Shown here: positions 35,769-47,900 of the stretch, one piece after another | Position numbering within the stretch: the stretch's first letter is position 1 | Layout: every line of letters starts with the position of its first letter | From: Mesorhizobium sp. B2-1-1 | Lineage (GTDB): Bacteria > Pseudomonadota > Alphaproteobacteria > Rhizobiales > Rhizobiaceae | Assembly: GCF_006442975.2 (NCBI RefSeq) | Contig: NZ_CP083954.1 | Location: 806,001 to 870,000 of the forward strand | Direction of reading: 5' to 3' | Length of the DNA stretch: 64,000 nucleotides | Made by a program: the position numbers and the translations under genes | Notes under the pieces: model-generated | The model's input: the letters and a program-made list of their open reading frames with translations, nothing else | Database searches by the model: none | Told to the model about the DNA's origin: nothing

Positions 35769-37087
35769 ACCGGCGGCGTCAGGTCGCGCACCACGGTAAT
35801 CTGCTTGAGGTTGCTGGTGGCCAGCGCCGTCCAGGTCCACTCCCATTCCGAACTGTCCATGGCCATCTGATTGATGGTCCACAGACCATTCGTGCCGTCG
35901 TTCTGGATCATCATCGAGAACAAGGCAAGACGGCCATCGGCATTGTAGTCGAGCGACAGGCGGGTGTTGGCGCCGGAGGCGTTGAAATCGCGCCATCCCG
36001 ACCAGTTCTGGGTGGCGGCGTCGTATTGGGCGTTGAAGGAGTGAACATGCTGCTGGTCGGAGGCGACCAGCATGATGTCGCCGTCGCCCTGGATGCCGGC
36101 GCAGAGCGTATATTTGGGAACCCTGCTGTAGCCGGGCGTCGCCCAGGCCGTCCAGGTGTCGGAGCCTGCCGGCAATTGCTTGGTGTGCAGGACCTGGCCC
36201 TGCTGCGTCATGGCAAACAGATTGGTGCCGCCCAGCGGACCGATGATAGGCGCCATTTCCGTGAAGGGGTAGCCGGCGTCGATCTGCACCCATGGCGTCC
36301 AGTCGGCGACCGTCAGCGCCTGGGCCTTGGCCTGCTGGCAACGGTAGAGGTTGAGCCCGGAATTGATGCCGAACAGGGTGATGCGGCCGTCAGCCTGGCG
36401 CAATGCGGTGATCGCCACAAGCTGGCCTGTGAGCTGAATCCAGGCGCTCCACGGCTGGGCAGGCGGCCTGAGCTCGTCGACGGTGACGACGATCGGTGTC
36501 GTCGTGCCGGGCGGCGTGATGGTCTTCTGCACCTGCACGATCACATCCGGGTTCTGGTAGATCCACCAGACGCGGCCCAGATTGTCGGTGAGGAAGATCT
36601 CGATGCGGCCATCGGCATCGCGCGCCATGGAAAGCTTCTGGTAGCTGAAGGCGCCGGGCGGCGCGCCGATGCCGACCGGCGCGGTCCACTTGTCGATCGG
36701 GCCGATCTGGTTGGCGTCCTCGGTGATGAAGGACAGGCTGGTGGTGCCCGAAGGCTGCGCGACCACGGCGACGCGACCATCCTTGGTGAGACCCGCGGTC
36801 ATGATCACCCAGGCGCCGGGCGCGATGACAGACCAGGCCGACGGCCATGGTCCGTTCGGCGATGTCTGTGCCTTCTGGATCAATTGTCCCTTGGCCGAAT
36901 CGATGCCGACGACCATCAGCCGCGACAATTCGAAAAACGTCGCGCCGGCGGGCATGTGCTGGTAGGCCGGCGCAGTACCGGGTCGCCGCGAGCGAGCGCT
37001 CTCGCGGGCCTTGGAGGCGGTCCTTGGCACTGCTGCCGGCGTCTTGGCCGTGGGGGCCTTCGATTTTGGTTCTGCTGTCTTGGCCAT
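35765..37087 (-). CDS. PLL-like beta-propeller (lectin-type) protein
   Basis: 440 residues. An Ala/Lys/Arg-rich N-terminal tail of about 45 residues, then repeated blades with the pattern DGRIxLFxxxxxxxLYxxxQ followed by WTPWVQI/WSGWRDF. I see five or six copies (for example DGRIEIFLTDNLGRVWWIYQ, DGRITLFGINSGLNLYRCQQ, WTAWATPGY, WSGWRDFNASG). This resembles the fucose-binding PLL/PVL propeller lectins. No signal peptide is visible. It overlaps the GNAT and is 30 bp behind a tail-collar gene. Confidence 0.72.
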   Translation of the reverse strand: MAKTAEPKSKAPTAKTPAAVPRTASKARESARSRRPGTAPAYQHMPAGATFFELSRLMVVGIDSAKGQLIQKAQTSPNGPWPSAWSVIAPGAWVIMTAGLTKDGRVAVVAQPSGTTSLSFITEDANQIGPIDKWTAPVGIGAPPGAFSYQKLSMARDADGRIEIFLTDNLGRVWWIYQNPDVIVQVQKTITPPGTTTPIVVTVDELRPPAQPWSAWIQLTGQLVAITALRQADGRITLFGINSGLNLYRCQQAKAQALTVADWTPWVQIDAGYPFTEMAPIIGPLGGTNLFAMTQQGQVLHTKQLPAGSDTWTAWATPGYSRVPKYTLCAGIQGDGDIMLVASDQQHVHSFNAQYDAATQNWSGWRDFNASGANTRLSLDYNADGRLALFSMMIQNDGTNGLWTINQMAMDSSEWEWTWTALATSNLKQITVVRDLTPPV

Positions 37088-37117
37088 GATATTGGTCCTG
37101 CCCTGTTGGCGGGGAAT

Positions 37118-37645
37118 TTAGCCTCTCGGCGGGAAGACGCCTTGCAGCGCGATGCAGAAGTAGCAGGTGAGATAAGGCATCAAATTGTTGTGCGGCTGGT
37201 CACCGCCGGCGGGGGCGAGTGCCTGATCCGCAAGGCCTGTTAGCGCAGGTATTGGCGTGCCCGGAACATATGGAGTGCCGGCGGATGCACGCGCAAAGTA
37301 GTTGCCGACCGGGTTCGTTCTATTCGCAACCGCGCCTTGCGCGACAAGAGGGTGATTGTGGGCCGGCATCTCTGTCTCTAGCAGTTGCACGGTCTCCGAG
37401 CCGCCAGTCTCGCCGAGATAGTGCAACGAAAGACCCGGGCCTTGGCCGGGATGCATCGGCGCTCCACCTTGTAAATCCGGCAAGGCAAAGTTGGACTGGC
37501 CGTTGCCGCCATAGGTGGTGCCGAGTAGCGAGAACAGCGCTGTGTTCTGCGACAGCGGCAGCAACTGCCCGTCACACCACGCCCAACCCTTGGGTGCGAA
37601 ATTGAACGGAAAGATGCGGATTTCGGCGACGAAAGGATCGGCCAT
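37118..37645 (-). CDS. Tail-collar (MdpB/microcystin-dependent type) protein 1
   Basis: 175 residues. N-terminal collar domain EIRIFPFNFAPKGWAWCDGQLLPL, LFSLLGTTYGGNGQSNFALPDLQG, then GGSETVQLLETEMPAHNHPL. C-terminal PYLTCYFCIALQGVFPPRG is shared with the two other copies. Such proteins are phage tail-fibre or collar homologues that occur in bacterial chromosomes without phages. Third of three paralogues in an operon; 12-bp gap to the preceding one. Confidence 0.85.
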   Translation of the reverse strand: MADPFVAEIRIFPFNFAPKGWAWCDGQLLPLSQNTALFSLLGTTYGGNGQSNFALPDLQGGAPMHPGQGPGLSLHYLGETGGSETVQLLETEMPAHNHPLVAQGAVANRTNPVGNYFARASAGTPYVPGTPIPALTGLADQALAPAGGDQPHNNLMPYLTCYFCIALQGVFPPRG

Positions 37646-37657
37646 GACAGTCTCTCT

Positions 37658-38161
37658 TCAAGTTGGCGACGGAAATATGCCGAACAGCGAGATGATGAAA
37701 TTGACGCAGAGATAAGGCTGGTAATTTGAGTGCGGCTGGGCCAGGCCGATGAGGCTAGTCGACGAAGCCCCCATCGCGACGGAAGGAGCGGCATTCGAAT
37801 AGAGACTGATTGCCGAAGATTCCGCAGCTAGGTGACCGCCCGGATTAGGATCGTTGCCGAGCGTATTTGACGCGAGCATCGGATGCGAATGCGCGGGGAT
37901 CTGCTGGATCGACAATGCTACCTCTTCGATGCCCCCGTTGCCGGCAAGAAAAAAACCGTTGCCTTGATTGAGCGGCAGGCGACCGCGTAGATCTGGCAGT
38001 GCAAAGGTCGATTGGCCGTCACCGCCATAGGTGGTGCCGATTAGCTGGAACAGAGTTTCGTTCTCGGAGATCGGCAGCAGCTGACCCTGGCAGAACATCC
38101 AGCCAGCCGGCTGGAAATTGCCGGCAAACATCCTGACTTCACCAACATAAGGTTGTGCCAT
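37658..38161 (-). CDS. Tail-collar (MdpB/microcystin-dependent type) protein 2
   Basis: 167 residues. EVRMFAGNFQPAGWMFCQGQLLPISENETLF, GTTYGGDGQSTFALPDLRG and AHSHPMLA, ending with PYLCVNFIISLFGIFPSPT. Most divergent of the three paralogues. Second gene of the operon, flanked on both sides by 12-bp gaps. Confidence 0.85.
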   Translation of the reverse strand: MAQPYVGEVRMFAGNFQPAGWMFCQGQLLPISENETLFQLIGTTYGGDGQSTFALPDLRGRLPLNQGNGFFLAGNGGIEEVALSIQQIPAHSHPMLASNTLGNDPNPGGHLAAESSAISLYSNAAPSVAMGASSTSLIGLAQPHSNYQPYLCVNFIISLFGIFPSPT

Positions 38162-38173
38162 GATTGCTTGTCC

Positions 38174-38677
38174 TCAGTTCTGCGACGGGAAAATGCCTTG
38201 CAGGGCGATACAGAAATTCAACGCAAGGTAGGGCTGCATGTTGGTATGCGCCTGGCTTCCGCCAATATTGCCTACGGTCCCCAGGCCCATTGCCGCGAGA
38301 TTCGTCGGTGCAGCATAAGGGTTGGCGGGTGCTGCCTTGCCGAGGTACGAGCCAGACGGAATCGGCTGCGTGCCATCGACTGCAGAGCCGCTTGCGACAT
38401 GTGTGTGCTCGGGTAGTTCCTGAATGCTCAATATATGGTTCTGTTCACCGCCTCGTTCGCCTAGAACGTGACCGGCTCCGACATGGATCGGAATACGTCC
38501 GCGATAATCAGGCAGCGCAAAATTTACTCTGCCGTCACCGCCAAACGTCGTTCCCAGCAGAGAGAAAAGTGCTTGGTTTTGGTTGATCGGCAGAAGCTGA
38601 CCGCTGCATGACGCCCAGCCCTTCGGCGCGAAATCGAACGAGAACAGCCTGATTTCCGAAAGAAATGGTTCCGCCAT
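38174..38677 (-). CDS. Tail-collar (MdpB/microcystin-dependent type) protein 3
   Basis: 167 residues. EIRLFSFDFAPKGWASCSGQLLPI, LFSLLGTTFGGDGRVNFALPDYRG, ELPEHTHVA and PYLALNFCIALQGIFPSQN. First gene of the operon of three collar proteins, the propeller protein and a GNAT. The ATG at 38677 gives the same N terminus as the paralogues; the longer frame to 38761 is unrelated. The 239-bp gap upstream to the giant adhesin stop presumably holds its promoter. Confidence 0.87.
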   Translation of the reverse strand: MAEPFLSEIRLFSFDFAPKGWASCSGQLLPINQNQALFSLLGTTFGGDGRVNFALPDYRGRIPIHVGAGHVLGERGGEQNHILSIQELPEHTHVASGSAVDGTQPIPSGSYLGKAAPANPYAAPTNLAAMGLGTVGNIGGSQAHTNMQPYLALNFCIALQGIFPSQN

Positions 38678-38916
38678 GCTTCTTCCCGCTTGCCTGATTT
38701 TCAGAGAGTATCGCAACACGACGCGTCGTGCGGATATCCGGCAAAGCTGATTGCGCTGCACTTACCGCAGAATAATCACGCCTGGCCTTATCTTCATTGC
38801 GGTATCCTCGATGCACATCACGCCTTTGCCCGACGCTTACTTCAACAATACTTCACATTCGAAAAACATCAAGCAGAATACCGGCATGAGATAAAGTTTA
38901 GCGCTGCCACAATCCG

Positions 38917-41900
38917 TTACGGCGGCGTGTTGATCGGACCGATAATTAGGTTCACCGTCGGATCTGCATACATGAGACCGGTATTGTGACTCTGCAATTC
39001 GGCCGTTGCGTCGACACTACCCGGCGAGTTGTCCACCAACTGAGCTACTGAAGCAGTTCCGACGTTCACAAAGACAAGCTGAGCTCCATTTCCGTCGAAC
39101 GTCGGATAGTCATAGGATCCTGTCGCAGGAACAGTATTGCTCCGGACGTCCGCGCGCACTCGAGCCGGGCTGCCCTGATCGTCCGCGCGGATGAAGATGG
39201 CTGCCAGGGGGAACGTTGAGGCTGGAGCATCAGTCTGCACGATGTTGTTCGTGACCGTCACATCGTTGAGCGACGTGAGGCCAAGCCCGGTGGTTGTGGC
39301 GCCTCGATAGTCCAGGGAAATACCTGCTGAACCACTGGTCTGGCCGACTTGGCGGATCGTGTTGTTGTTGACGAGCAGGGTCGAGTCGGTCTGGCCCTGG
39401 ATAAGGACGCTGATGCCCGGGCCTTGCGTCGAACCAGACCCCGCGGAAGCGGCGTTGCCGATAGTGTTACCTTGGATCGTTCCGACAATCGAGCCGCCAG
39501 TCGATATCGCCGACGAGAACACATTGATCGCCTGAAGCTGGCTGCCGGTCATATTGTTGTTGAGTATCTTGAACGTCGCACTGGCGCTGCTGCCGACGGC
39601 AAACGAGGTCTGGATACCATTGTTGGCGAACGTATTTCCCGAAACGACGAAGCTCGAAATGCCAGAACTGTCGTTGGCGTTCACGTCCAGTGCCCGATAA
39701 CCGGAGGTGGGGCTATCCCTATTGTTGGCGAAAGTCGACCCGCTGATGTTGACCGAACTGACCACGGCTGAGCCCGCCAGTTCGAATTCGAAGGAGTTCG
39801 CGGCGTTTGCGCCGGTGAGATTGCTGAATGTGCTTCCCGTCACCGTCAGCGAATTCAGCGTACCCGACGACTGATAGACGTAGACGTTGCTGTGGGCATT
39901 GCCGGTGACCACGCTGTTGGTGATGCTGTTGGTGCCGAAAATGCCTGCAAGATCGTCCGACGGACCCGGCGCGCCCACTTTCTCGCCCACCTGGATGCCT
40001 TCGTCGGTCGTGCTGTTGCCATTGTTGGTGACATTGGCCCGATTGAGCGCGAAGTTCGTGACATTGGTCAGATATAGCCCGTCGTCGCCGCTGTTTTGGA
40101 CATTCATGTAGCCAAGGCTTACGTTGGCCGTCGATATCAACCTGATACCGGTTCCTGTCGAGCTCTGGATTGTTCCACCCGAGCCATTGTTCGCACCGCC
40201 GCCGTCGCCCGTCACCGTCAACCCGCCGCTGGCACCGGTGTTGTTGAGCACGATGCCGTTGGCGGCGCCGTTAGCCGAAATGCTCCGGAATGTGAGACCG
40301 CTCGCGCCGATCGTCGTGTTGGCGACGTTGAGCGCGGTGCCGGTACCGGATGTGATCGTGTTCGGATTGGCGCCGGTTGTCACCGTCACCGTGCCGCCGC
40401 CCGTGGCGCCGAAGCCGGTGCCGCTGGTGGTGTTGATGACCAGCCCGCCATTGGTGAAGTTGATCGTCGCGCCGGTGTTGTCGGTCAGGTTGACACCGGC
40501 CGAACTGCCCGACGTGATCGACTTGGAGGCACCGGAGAAAGTGATGGTACCGGCGGCGTTGTCGTCGAGGAGGACGCCGGTCTGGCCGGCCACATTGTGG
40601 CTGATGTTGCCCGACAGCGTGATGTTGCCGGCGCCGGCGCCGCGATCCTGGATATTGACCGCCTGGCCGGTTCCGCTGGTGATGGTGCCGGCATAGGTGA
40701 AAGCCGCCGTGCCGCCGGTGTTGGCGCTGCCGGCACCGTCGCCGATGCGGATTGTGGCACTGCCGCCGCCGACCAGCGCGCCACCGCCGAGGTTGACCGG
40801 TCCGCCGGTAACAGCGTCGAGGATCACGGCGCTGCCGCCGCCGGCGCTCGTGTTCGTGGAAGCGAAGGTCATGCCGCCGGCGCCGATAGCGACGGCGTCC
40901 ATGTCGACCGCCGCGCCGCTGCCGGTCGAAATCGTGTTGCCGGAGCCGGTGATGCTCACCGTGCCACCGCCCGTGGCGCCGAAGCCGATGCCGCTCGTCG
41001 TGGTGATCGCCAGGCCACCATTGGTGAAGTTGATGGTCGCACCGGGGTTGCTGGTCAGTAACATCGCGGCGTTGGCGCCGGTCGAGAGCGTTTTCGACGC
41101 GCCGCCGAAATTGATCGTGCCGCCGGAATTGCTGAGCGCGACGATGCCCAGTCCGCCATCGTTTCGGGTGATGGAACTGGCGTTGTCGAAATTGACCGAG
41201 CCACCAGCCATGCCGCGAATGTTGGCGACGTTGCCGCCAGGGTTGGTGATGTCGACATTGTTGAGATTGATCGTGGCGCTCACGTCGTCGTTGGTAAACG
41301 TGCCCTGGTCGCCGTCGACGGCGAACGCATGGTTCGTCAGCGCGCCGGCAACCGTGTCGATAGCGACGTTGTTGAACGTATAGGTACCGGTCGCGTTGTT
41401 CGCCACATCGCCAAGGATGGTGATGCCGGTCGTCCCGGTCAGGCTGGCGTTGTTCACGGTGACGTTGCCGGCGACACCGTCGACCACGATGCCGGTGCCG
41501 CTGGTGTCGTTGAGCCCATTCGCCAGGGCGGTGGTGAAGTTCACCGCGCCGCCGGTGGTGTCGGCGACGACGATCAGGCGCTGGCCGCCGGTACCTTGTG
41601 TGATCGTGCCGGCATAGGTAACGGTCGCGTTACCGCCATCGACGCTGAACGCGGTTCCGTTCGGGCTGGTGATCGAGGTGCCGACGCCGAAGCCGAACGT
41701 GCCGTCGGAATCGTTGAGGATGTCGACGCTGGCATTGCCGCCATTGAGCGTCGTGGTGCCGTTGAAATTGTAGATGCCGTCGGCATTGTCGAACTGCAGG
41801 CCGGGGCCGTCGGTTGCCGACAGCGTGCCCGTCTGGAAGGTGATCGTTCCCGCGGTGTGGCCGGCGATGGCGACCAGCGCGGCATTGCCGGCCTGGGTGA

Positions 41901-44900
41901 TGTTGCCGCTATAGGTGATGTTCGCCGCGCTTGCGTCGACGTTGAAGGCCGTGCTGTTCGGGTTGGTGATCGAGGTGCCGGCGCCGAAGTTGAACGTGCC
42001 GCCCGAATTGTTGGCGATATCGATGCCGGCGTCGCCGCCATTCAACGTCGTCGTGCCGTTGAAATTGTAGGTGCCGTCGGCATTGTCGAACTGCAGGCCG
42101 GTGCCGTTGTTCGCCGACAGCGTGCCCGAGAAGGTCAGCGTGCCCGTATGGCCTGCTGAAACCGACACCAGGGCGGCGTTGCCCGCCTGGGTGATGTTGC
42201 CGCCATAGGTGGTGCTTACGGTGCCGCCGCCGACGCTGAATGCCGTGCCACCGCCGCCGCTCAGCGTGCCGGTGCCGAGGCCGGCGGTGCCGGTGACATT
42301 GGTCAGGACGACACCGCCGCCGCCGGACGACGTCGAGTCGAGCGCGACGTCGAGGGCGGCATTGGTGAGATCGATCGCCTTGTAGCTGGTGGAATTCACC
42401 GTTTCGCTGCCGGCGGTGGCGATGATGTTGATCGTCCCGCCGGGGCCGGTAATGCCGGCGCCGGTGGTGGTGTCGATTGTCAGCCCGCCATTGAAGCTGG
42501 TGGTGCCGCCGCCCTGGAACAGGCCAGCCCCGCTGGTCGTATCGATGTCGGCGAGCCCGCCGACGTTGAGCGTGCCGCTCTCCCAGCCGATGCCGCCGCC
42601 CGTCGAGGCGGTGTTGTTCACCGTCACCGCGTTGAAACTGAAGGTGCCTGTATTGGTGCTGGTGGCATTGATGCCGAAGCCCGTCGTGCCGGTGACGGTG
42701 GTCGCGCCCGTGACCGTGAACGTGCCGGCGACGCCGTCGAAGATGATGCCGCTGGCGCCGCCGCTGGCGTTGACGCTGTTTACGATCATGCTGACGGTCA
42801 GCGGATCGAGATTGAACGCCACGCCGTTGATGGTGTCGACGGTGCCGCCGCTGCTGTTCAGCGCAAAGGTTGTGGCCGGGGGGCCCTTGGTGTCGACGAG
42901 GACGCCAGTGCCGCCATCATTGAACGTGGTGAACGTGCCAAGATCGAGCGTGCCGCTGGTGCTGGTGAAGGCAAGGCCGTTGCCCTGGACGCGCGCGCCT
43001 GATGTGCCGACGTCGAGCGTGCCGGCGCTGACCGTGCCGCCGGCGCCAGTGGAGTCGAACGTGACATTGTCGAAGGCAATGCCGCCGCCGGTGCCGCCGA
43101 GCACCGTGTTGCCGGCGAAGGAGCGGATGGCGATCGAATTGTCCGTCGCGCTGATGTTCTGGCCGGCGAAGGACGCGGCCAGCGCAGATCCCGTCGATCG
43201 CAGCGTATTGCCGTCGATCGAAAGCAGCAGCGTGTTGGCCGCCGCACCGGTCGTGGAGAAGTCGAGCGCCCTGCCGCCGGCTGATATGTCATTGTTGCGG
43301 AGGAAGAAACTCGACGCGGCCGACGCATCGACGGCAACACCGGCGCCGGTGCCGGTGCCGGTGTTGCGGATGATGAGATTCTCGATGCCGCCGGTGATCG
43401 GGCTGGTACCACTGGTCGCCAGGGTGATCACCGACCCGGCAGTGTTGCTCTGCAGGATCGGCCGCAGCGTGTCGATGCCGGCCGGTGCGGCGATGATCGG
43501 CGAATTCTGCACCGTGGTGAAGTGGAATGCCGCCGACGCGCCGCTGCTGGTGTCGACACCGAGCTGCGAGACATCGATGGCCGTATCGTTTTGCCCGAAG
43601 GCGAGCAACACCTGCCCGTCATCGAGCTGGAACGACGTGCCGCTCAGGTCGATCGTTTCCTGGCTACCGGTGCCGTTCTTGTCGATCAGCACGATGACAT
43701 TGGCCGTGGACGCCTGGGCGTTGGCATAGGTGCCTGGATTGACGAAGCTGCCGTCGCCGCCGCCGGTGGCGTCGGTGGTGACGTAGTAGACCTTGTAAGC
43801 GGACAGATTCGACGTGTCGCCGGTGAAGGTGACGTCGTTGAAATCGTAGTCGCCATTGGTCGGCAGGGTGTCGATGGCATGGATGGCCTGGCCGCCGGTG
43901 GTCGCGATCGTCGATTCGGCCAGGCCAGCGCCGTCGCCGAACACCAGCCTGGCGTTGGTGGCGCTGGAGAACTGGACGCCATAGCCGACATTTTCGATTT
44001 TCGAGGTCTGGCCCGCCGGATTGTTGTTGGCAGTGTCGCCGAGCTGGATCGTGCCGGTGCCGGTCGTGCCGGCCATGTCGATGCCGATAGTGCCGGCGAA
44101 GCTGCCGCCGTCGACGTCGAAATCGCCGGCCTTGATGTTGCTCGTGCCGAGCGCAGCGCCGTTGAGGTCGAAGCCGACCGCATTGGCTGCATTGAGCCCG
44201 ATGTTCAGGCTGTCGAAGCCCAAGGTCGAGCCGAGCGTGCCGGATATGTCGACACCGCGCGAGGTGATGTTCTGCAGGTCGACCGCGCCGAGATCGATGG
44301 CGCCGCCGACTATATTGTTGAGCGAAACGCCGGTCGCCGCGCCATTGACCGAAACGGAATCGAAAATAACGCCGCCCGCGCCGACCGTTGCGCCGTCGAG
44401 ATCGAGCGCGGTTCCAGTCGTTGTCGTGATGGTGTTGCCGGTGCCGGAGATGCTGATCGTGCCGCCGGAGCCCGCGCCAAAACCCGCTCCTGCCGTCGTC
44501 GTTATGTCAAGGCCGCCATTGCCGAAGCCGATCGTGGCGTTCGGGTTGCCGATCAGGCTGACGCCGTCCGTCGCGCCCGAGCTGATCTGCTTGGTCGCGC
44601 CCGAGAAGGTCACGGTCGCCGCCGTGCCGTTGTCGATGCCGGCAACGACGATATTGCCGCCGGCGCCCGCAAGGCCATCGGTCAGGTTGCCCGACAGCGT
44701 CACAGAACCGCCGGTCAGTTCCTGGATCGAGACCGCCGCGCCGGTGCCGTTGCTGACGATGGCGCCCGCGTAGGATATGTTCGCGTTGCCGCCGCTCGCA
44801 TTGGTGCCCGAGCCGACATTGAAGGCCGTGCCCAAACCGGTGTTGGTCAGCGTGCCGGTGCCGAAATTGAACGTGCCGCTGAGGTTCTGCAGGTCGATGC

Positions 44901-47900
44901 CGCTGCCGGAACCGAACGACGCGCTGGTCGAGGCGAAATCGATATTGCCGGCGATGCCGTCGAGGGCCACCGCCTGCGCGTTGGTGGCATTGACCGTACC
45001 CGTCAGGACATTGACCGTGCCGACGCCGCTGGCGCTGAACGCCGTCGCGCCGTTCGTGGAAATGTCCACATCCGTGAAGTTGACGGTGCCGGCGTTGTTG
45101 GTGAGCGAGACGCCGTTGCCGCCAACAGTCACCTTGTCGGTGAAATTGATCAGACCGCCGCCGTGATTGGCGATCGAGATGCCGCCGCCGGTCAGCGTGC
45201 CGGCCGGCCCGCTGTTGGGCAAGATGCCGCGCGTCACGGTGATGTTGCCGGCGCCGCCGTCGACGTCGAGCAGCGTGCCGGCGACGTTGACGTTGTTGTT
45301 GGTGATCGACAAATTGCTGTCGAGGCCGGCGACCTTGAACGCCGTCTGGCCGGCGCCGACATTGCCGACCGTGACGCCTTCGATGACGATGCCGCCGGCA
45401 TTGTTGAAGCTGCCCGCGCTCTGGTCGATGGTGAAGACCGAGCCGCTGCCGCCGGTGAAGTCGAAGGCGGTGTTGCGCACTTGGTTGCTGCCGAGCAGAT
45501 GCAGGGTATCGCTGCCCGTGCTCTTGACCACGCCCTCGTCGCCGGTGACGTCGCCGCCGGTGGCGCCGAGATTGCCCTGCACGTTCACCGGCTGGATGGT
45601 GCCGGTCGTGGTGATGGCGTTGCCGTTGCCGAAGCCGGTGATCGATTGGCCGGAATCGAGCGTGAACGGCGTGCCGCTGAGGTCGACCGTGCCGACGAAG
45701 GCGAAGGTCTGGGTGCCGGTCTTCAGATCGGCATCGGCAACCGAGATGGTATTGACTGACGTACTGAGCCCAAATGAGCCGGCGGCGATGACGCCGCCAT
45801 TTTGCGACACCATGAACACCCCGCCGACGGCGCTGGCCAGATTCGCGCTGCCGGTGAAGAGCACGTCATCGAAATCATAATTGCCGAGCGCGGCGAGACC
45901 GACGGTGTTGACGGTGAAATTGCCCGCCGCCGCGGTGATCGTCGAATTGCGGCCGTTGGCGTCGGCGAATTCGCCGTCGCCGAAGGTGAAGCTGGCGTTG
46001 GCGCTGGTCGCCGCCGTCTGGCCGGACGACAGATCGACGCCGATGCCGGCGCCTGAGATCGACGATCCGGTCAGGAAGGTGATGGTGCGGTTGCCCGTGG
46101 TCGAGGTCAGGTCGATGCCGCGCGAGCTCGCGGCGTCGTTTCCGGTGATCGTCGTCAGCCCGAAATCGGCGGTCGTGGCCGAGCCGGAGAAGTCGATGGC
46201 GGTCTGGCTGGCGCCCGCGCCGAGGCCGCTGACGGTGGTCGTGCCGAAGCTGACGTCGTTGTTGGTGCCGGAGAAATCGATGCCGGTAGTGCTGGTCGCG
46301 CCCAGCGTGACATTGGTCGTGCCGAAGGTGGCGCTGCCGGCCGCATTCGAGATGGACAGCGCGGCGCCGGTCGTGCCGGTGATCGACAGCGTGCCGCTGA
46401 CCTCGAATGTCGAGTCGGCGCCAAGGCTGGTGATCGACGCGCCGCCGCCGCCGGTCGCCGTGAGCGGACCCGTGAAGCGGATCGCGGTGTCGGTGGGAGC
46501 GGTTATCTCCCCGATATCGAAGAGGCCGCCGGTGCCGGTCGAAGTGATAGCGCCGCCGAATGTGATCAGGCCGCCGGTGGTGCCGTCGATCCTGACGGCT
46601 TTTGCCGCGCTGCTCTGGCTAATCGTGCCGTCATAGGTGACGTCGGCCGACGAACTGCCGATAACGATCGCGCTGGCGCCGGTATTGGCGATGGAGCTGG
46701 CCGCCCCGAAGGTTAGGCTTCCGCTCGAGCCGTTGAGGATCACGATGCCGAGGCCGCTGCCGCCTGATATGTCGAGATCGGCGAAATTGGCGGTGCCGCC
46801 GAAATTATTGACCAGCAGCGCGATATTGCTGCCGCCGGTGATCGTCGTGGTGCCGGTGAAGTCGACCGTCGCGGATGTGTTGGCCAGCACGACGCCGGTC
46901 GGCACCGACCCCTGGATGGTCAGATCGTTGACAGTGATCGCGCCTGACGCGCTGCCGAGGTAAAGCCCGATCGTCCCGCCCAGGATCGTCACGCCGGTGC
47001 TGGTGAGGCCGTTGATCGACGCCGTGCCGTCGATCCCCAGGAACGAGCTGTTGACGCTGAGGTTGGAGACGGTGTTGCCGCTGGCGAGGTCGATGGTGGT
47101 GCCGCCGCCGTTGTTCAGCGTCGCGCCGCCGAAGCCGAACGGATCGGCCTGCGTCGCGCCGGTGACGACCGCCGTGCCGGTGACATTGGCCGGCGGACCG
47201 CCCAGGCTGATGGTGGCGCCGTTGGCGAAGGAGACCAGCGACTGGCCGCTGGCCAGCGTGAAGCCGTTGGCATCGGTGTCGGTGGTCTGCACGGCCGCGG
47301 TCTTGACCAGCACGAAGGTCGTGTTGGCATTGGTGGTCAGATCGTCGGCCGCGGCGGCATCGATCAGGTTGGCGACGCTTGAGCCGTCGCCCGTTCCGGT
47401 GCTGCTCGAACCGACGAAGACGACGTTGGCTGCATCGAACAGCTGCGGTCCAACCAGATGCGTGCCGTTGAAGGCATAGGTGCCGCTGCCGGGCAGCAGG
47501 CCGCGCATGTCGAGCGAGGCGATGACGCCGGTGATCGATGCGCCGCCGGCCGCACCGAACGAGAACGCCGTGCTGGCGGTGGTTCCGGCCAGGCCGTTGG
47601 TGCCCATCTGGACGCCGGTGTCGACACCGGTGATGACGCCGCTGCCGATGGTCACCGAGCCGCCATTGGTGCCGGACAGGTCGACGCCGATCGAGGAGCC
47701 GCCGGAACTGCCGCTGATGTCGAGCGTGGCGGCGGTGAAGGTCGACGTGCTGCCCGAGAGGTCGAGCGCGGTGGAGCAATTGCACAGGCCGGTGATGTCG
47801 ACGTCGTCGAAGCTGATGACGCCGTTGCTGCCGACGACGTCGATGCCGCTTCCGAGCGGCTGGTCGATGGTGACGGCGCCGCCGAACGAAACGGCGCCGG

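Noticed and set aside
38678..38761. Upstream extension of the third tail-collar protein
   Set aside because: The paralogues begin with the equivalent of the ATG at 38677; the 28 extra residues lack similarity.
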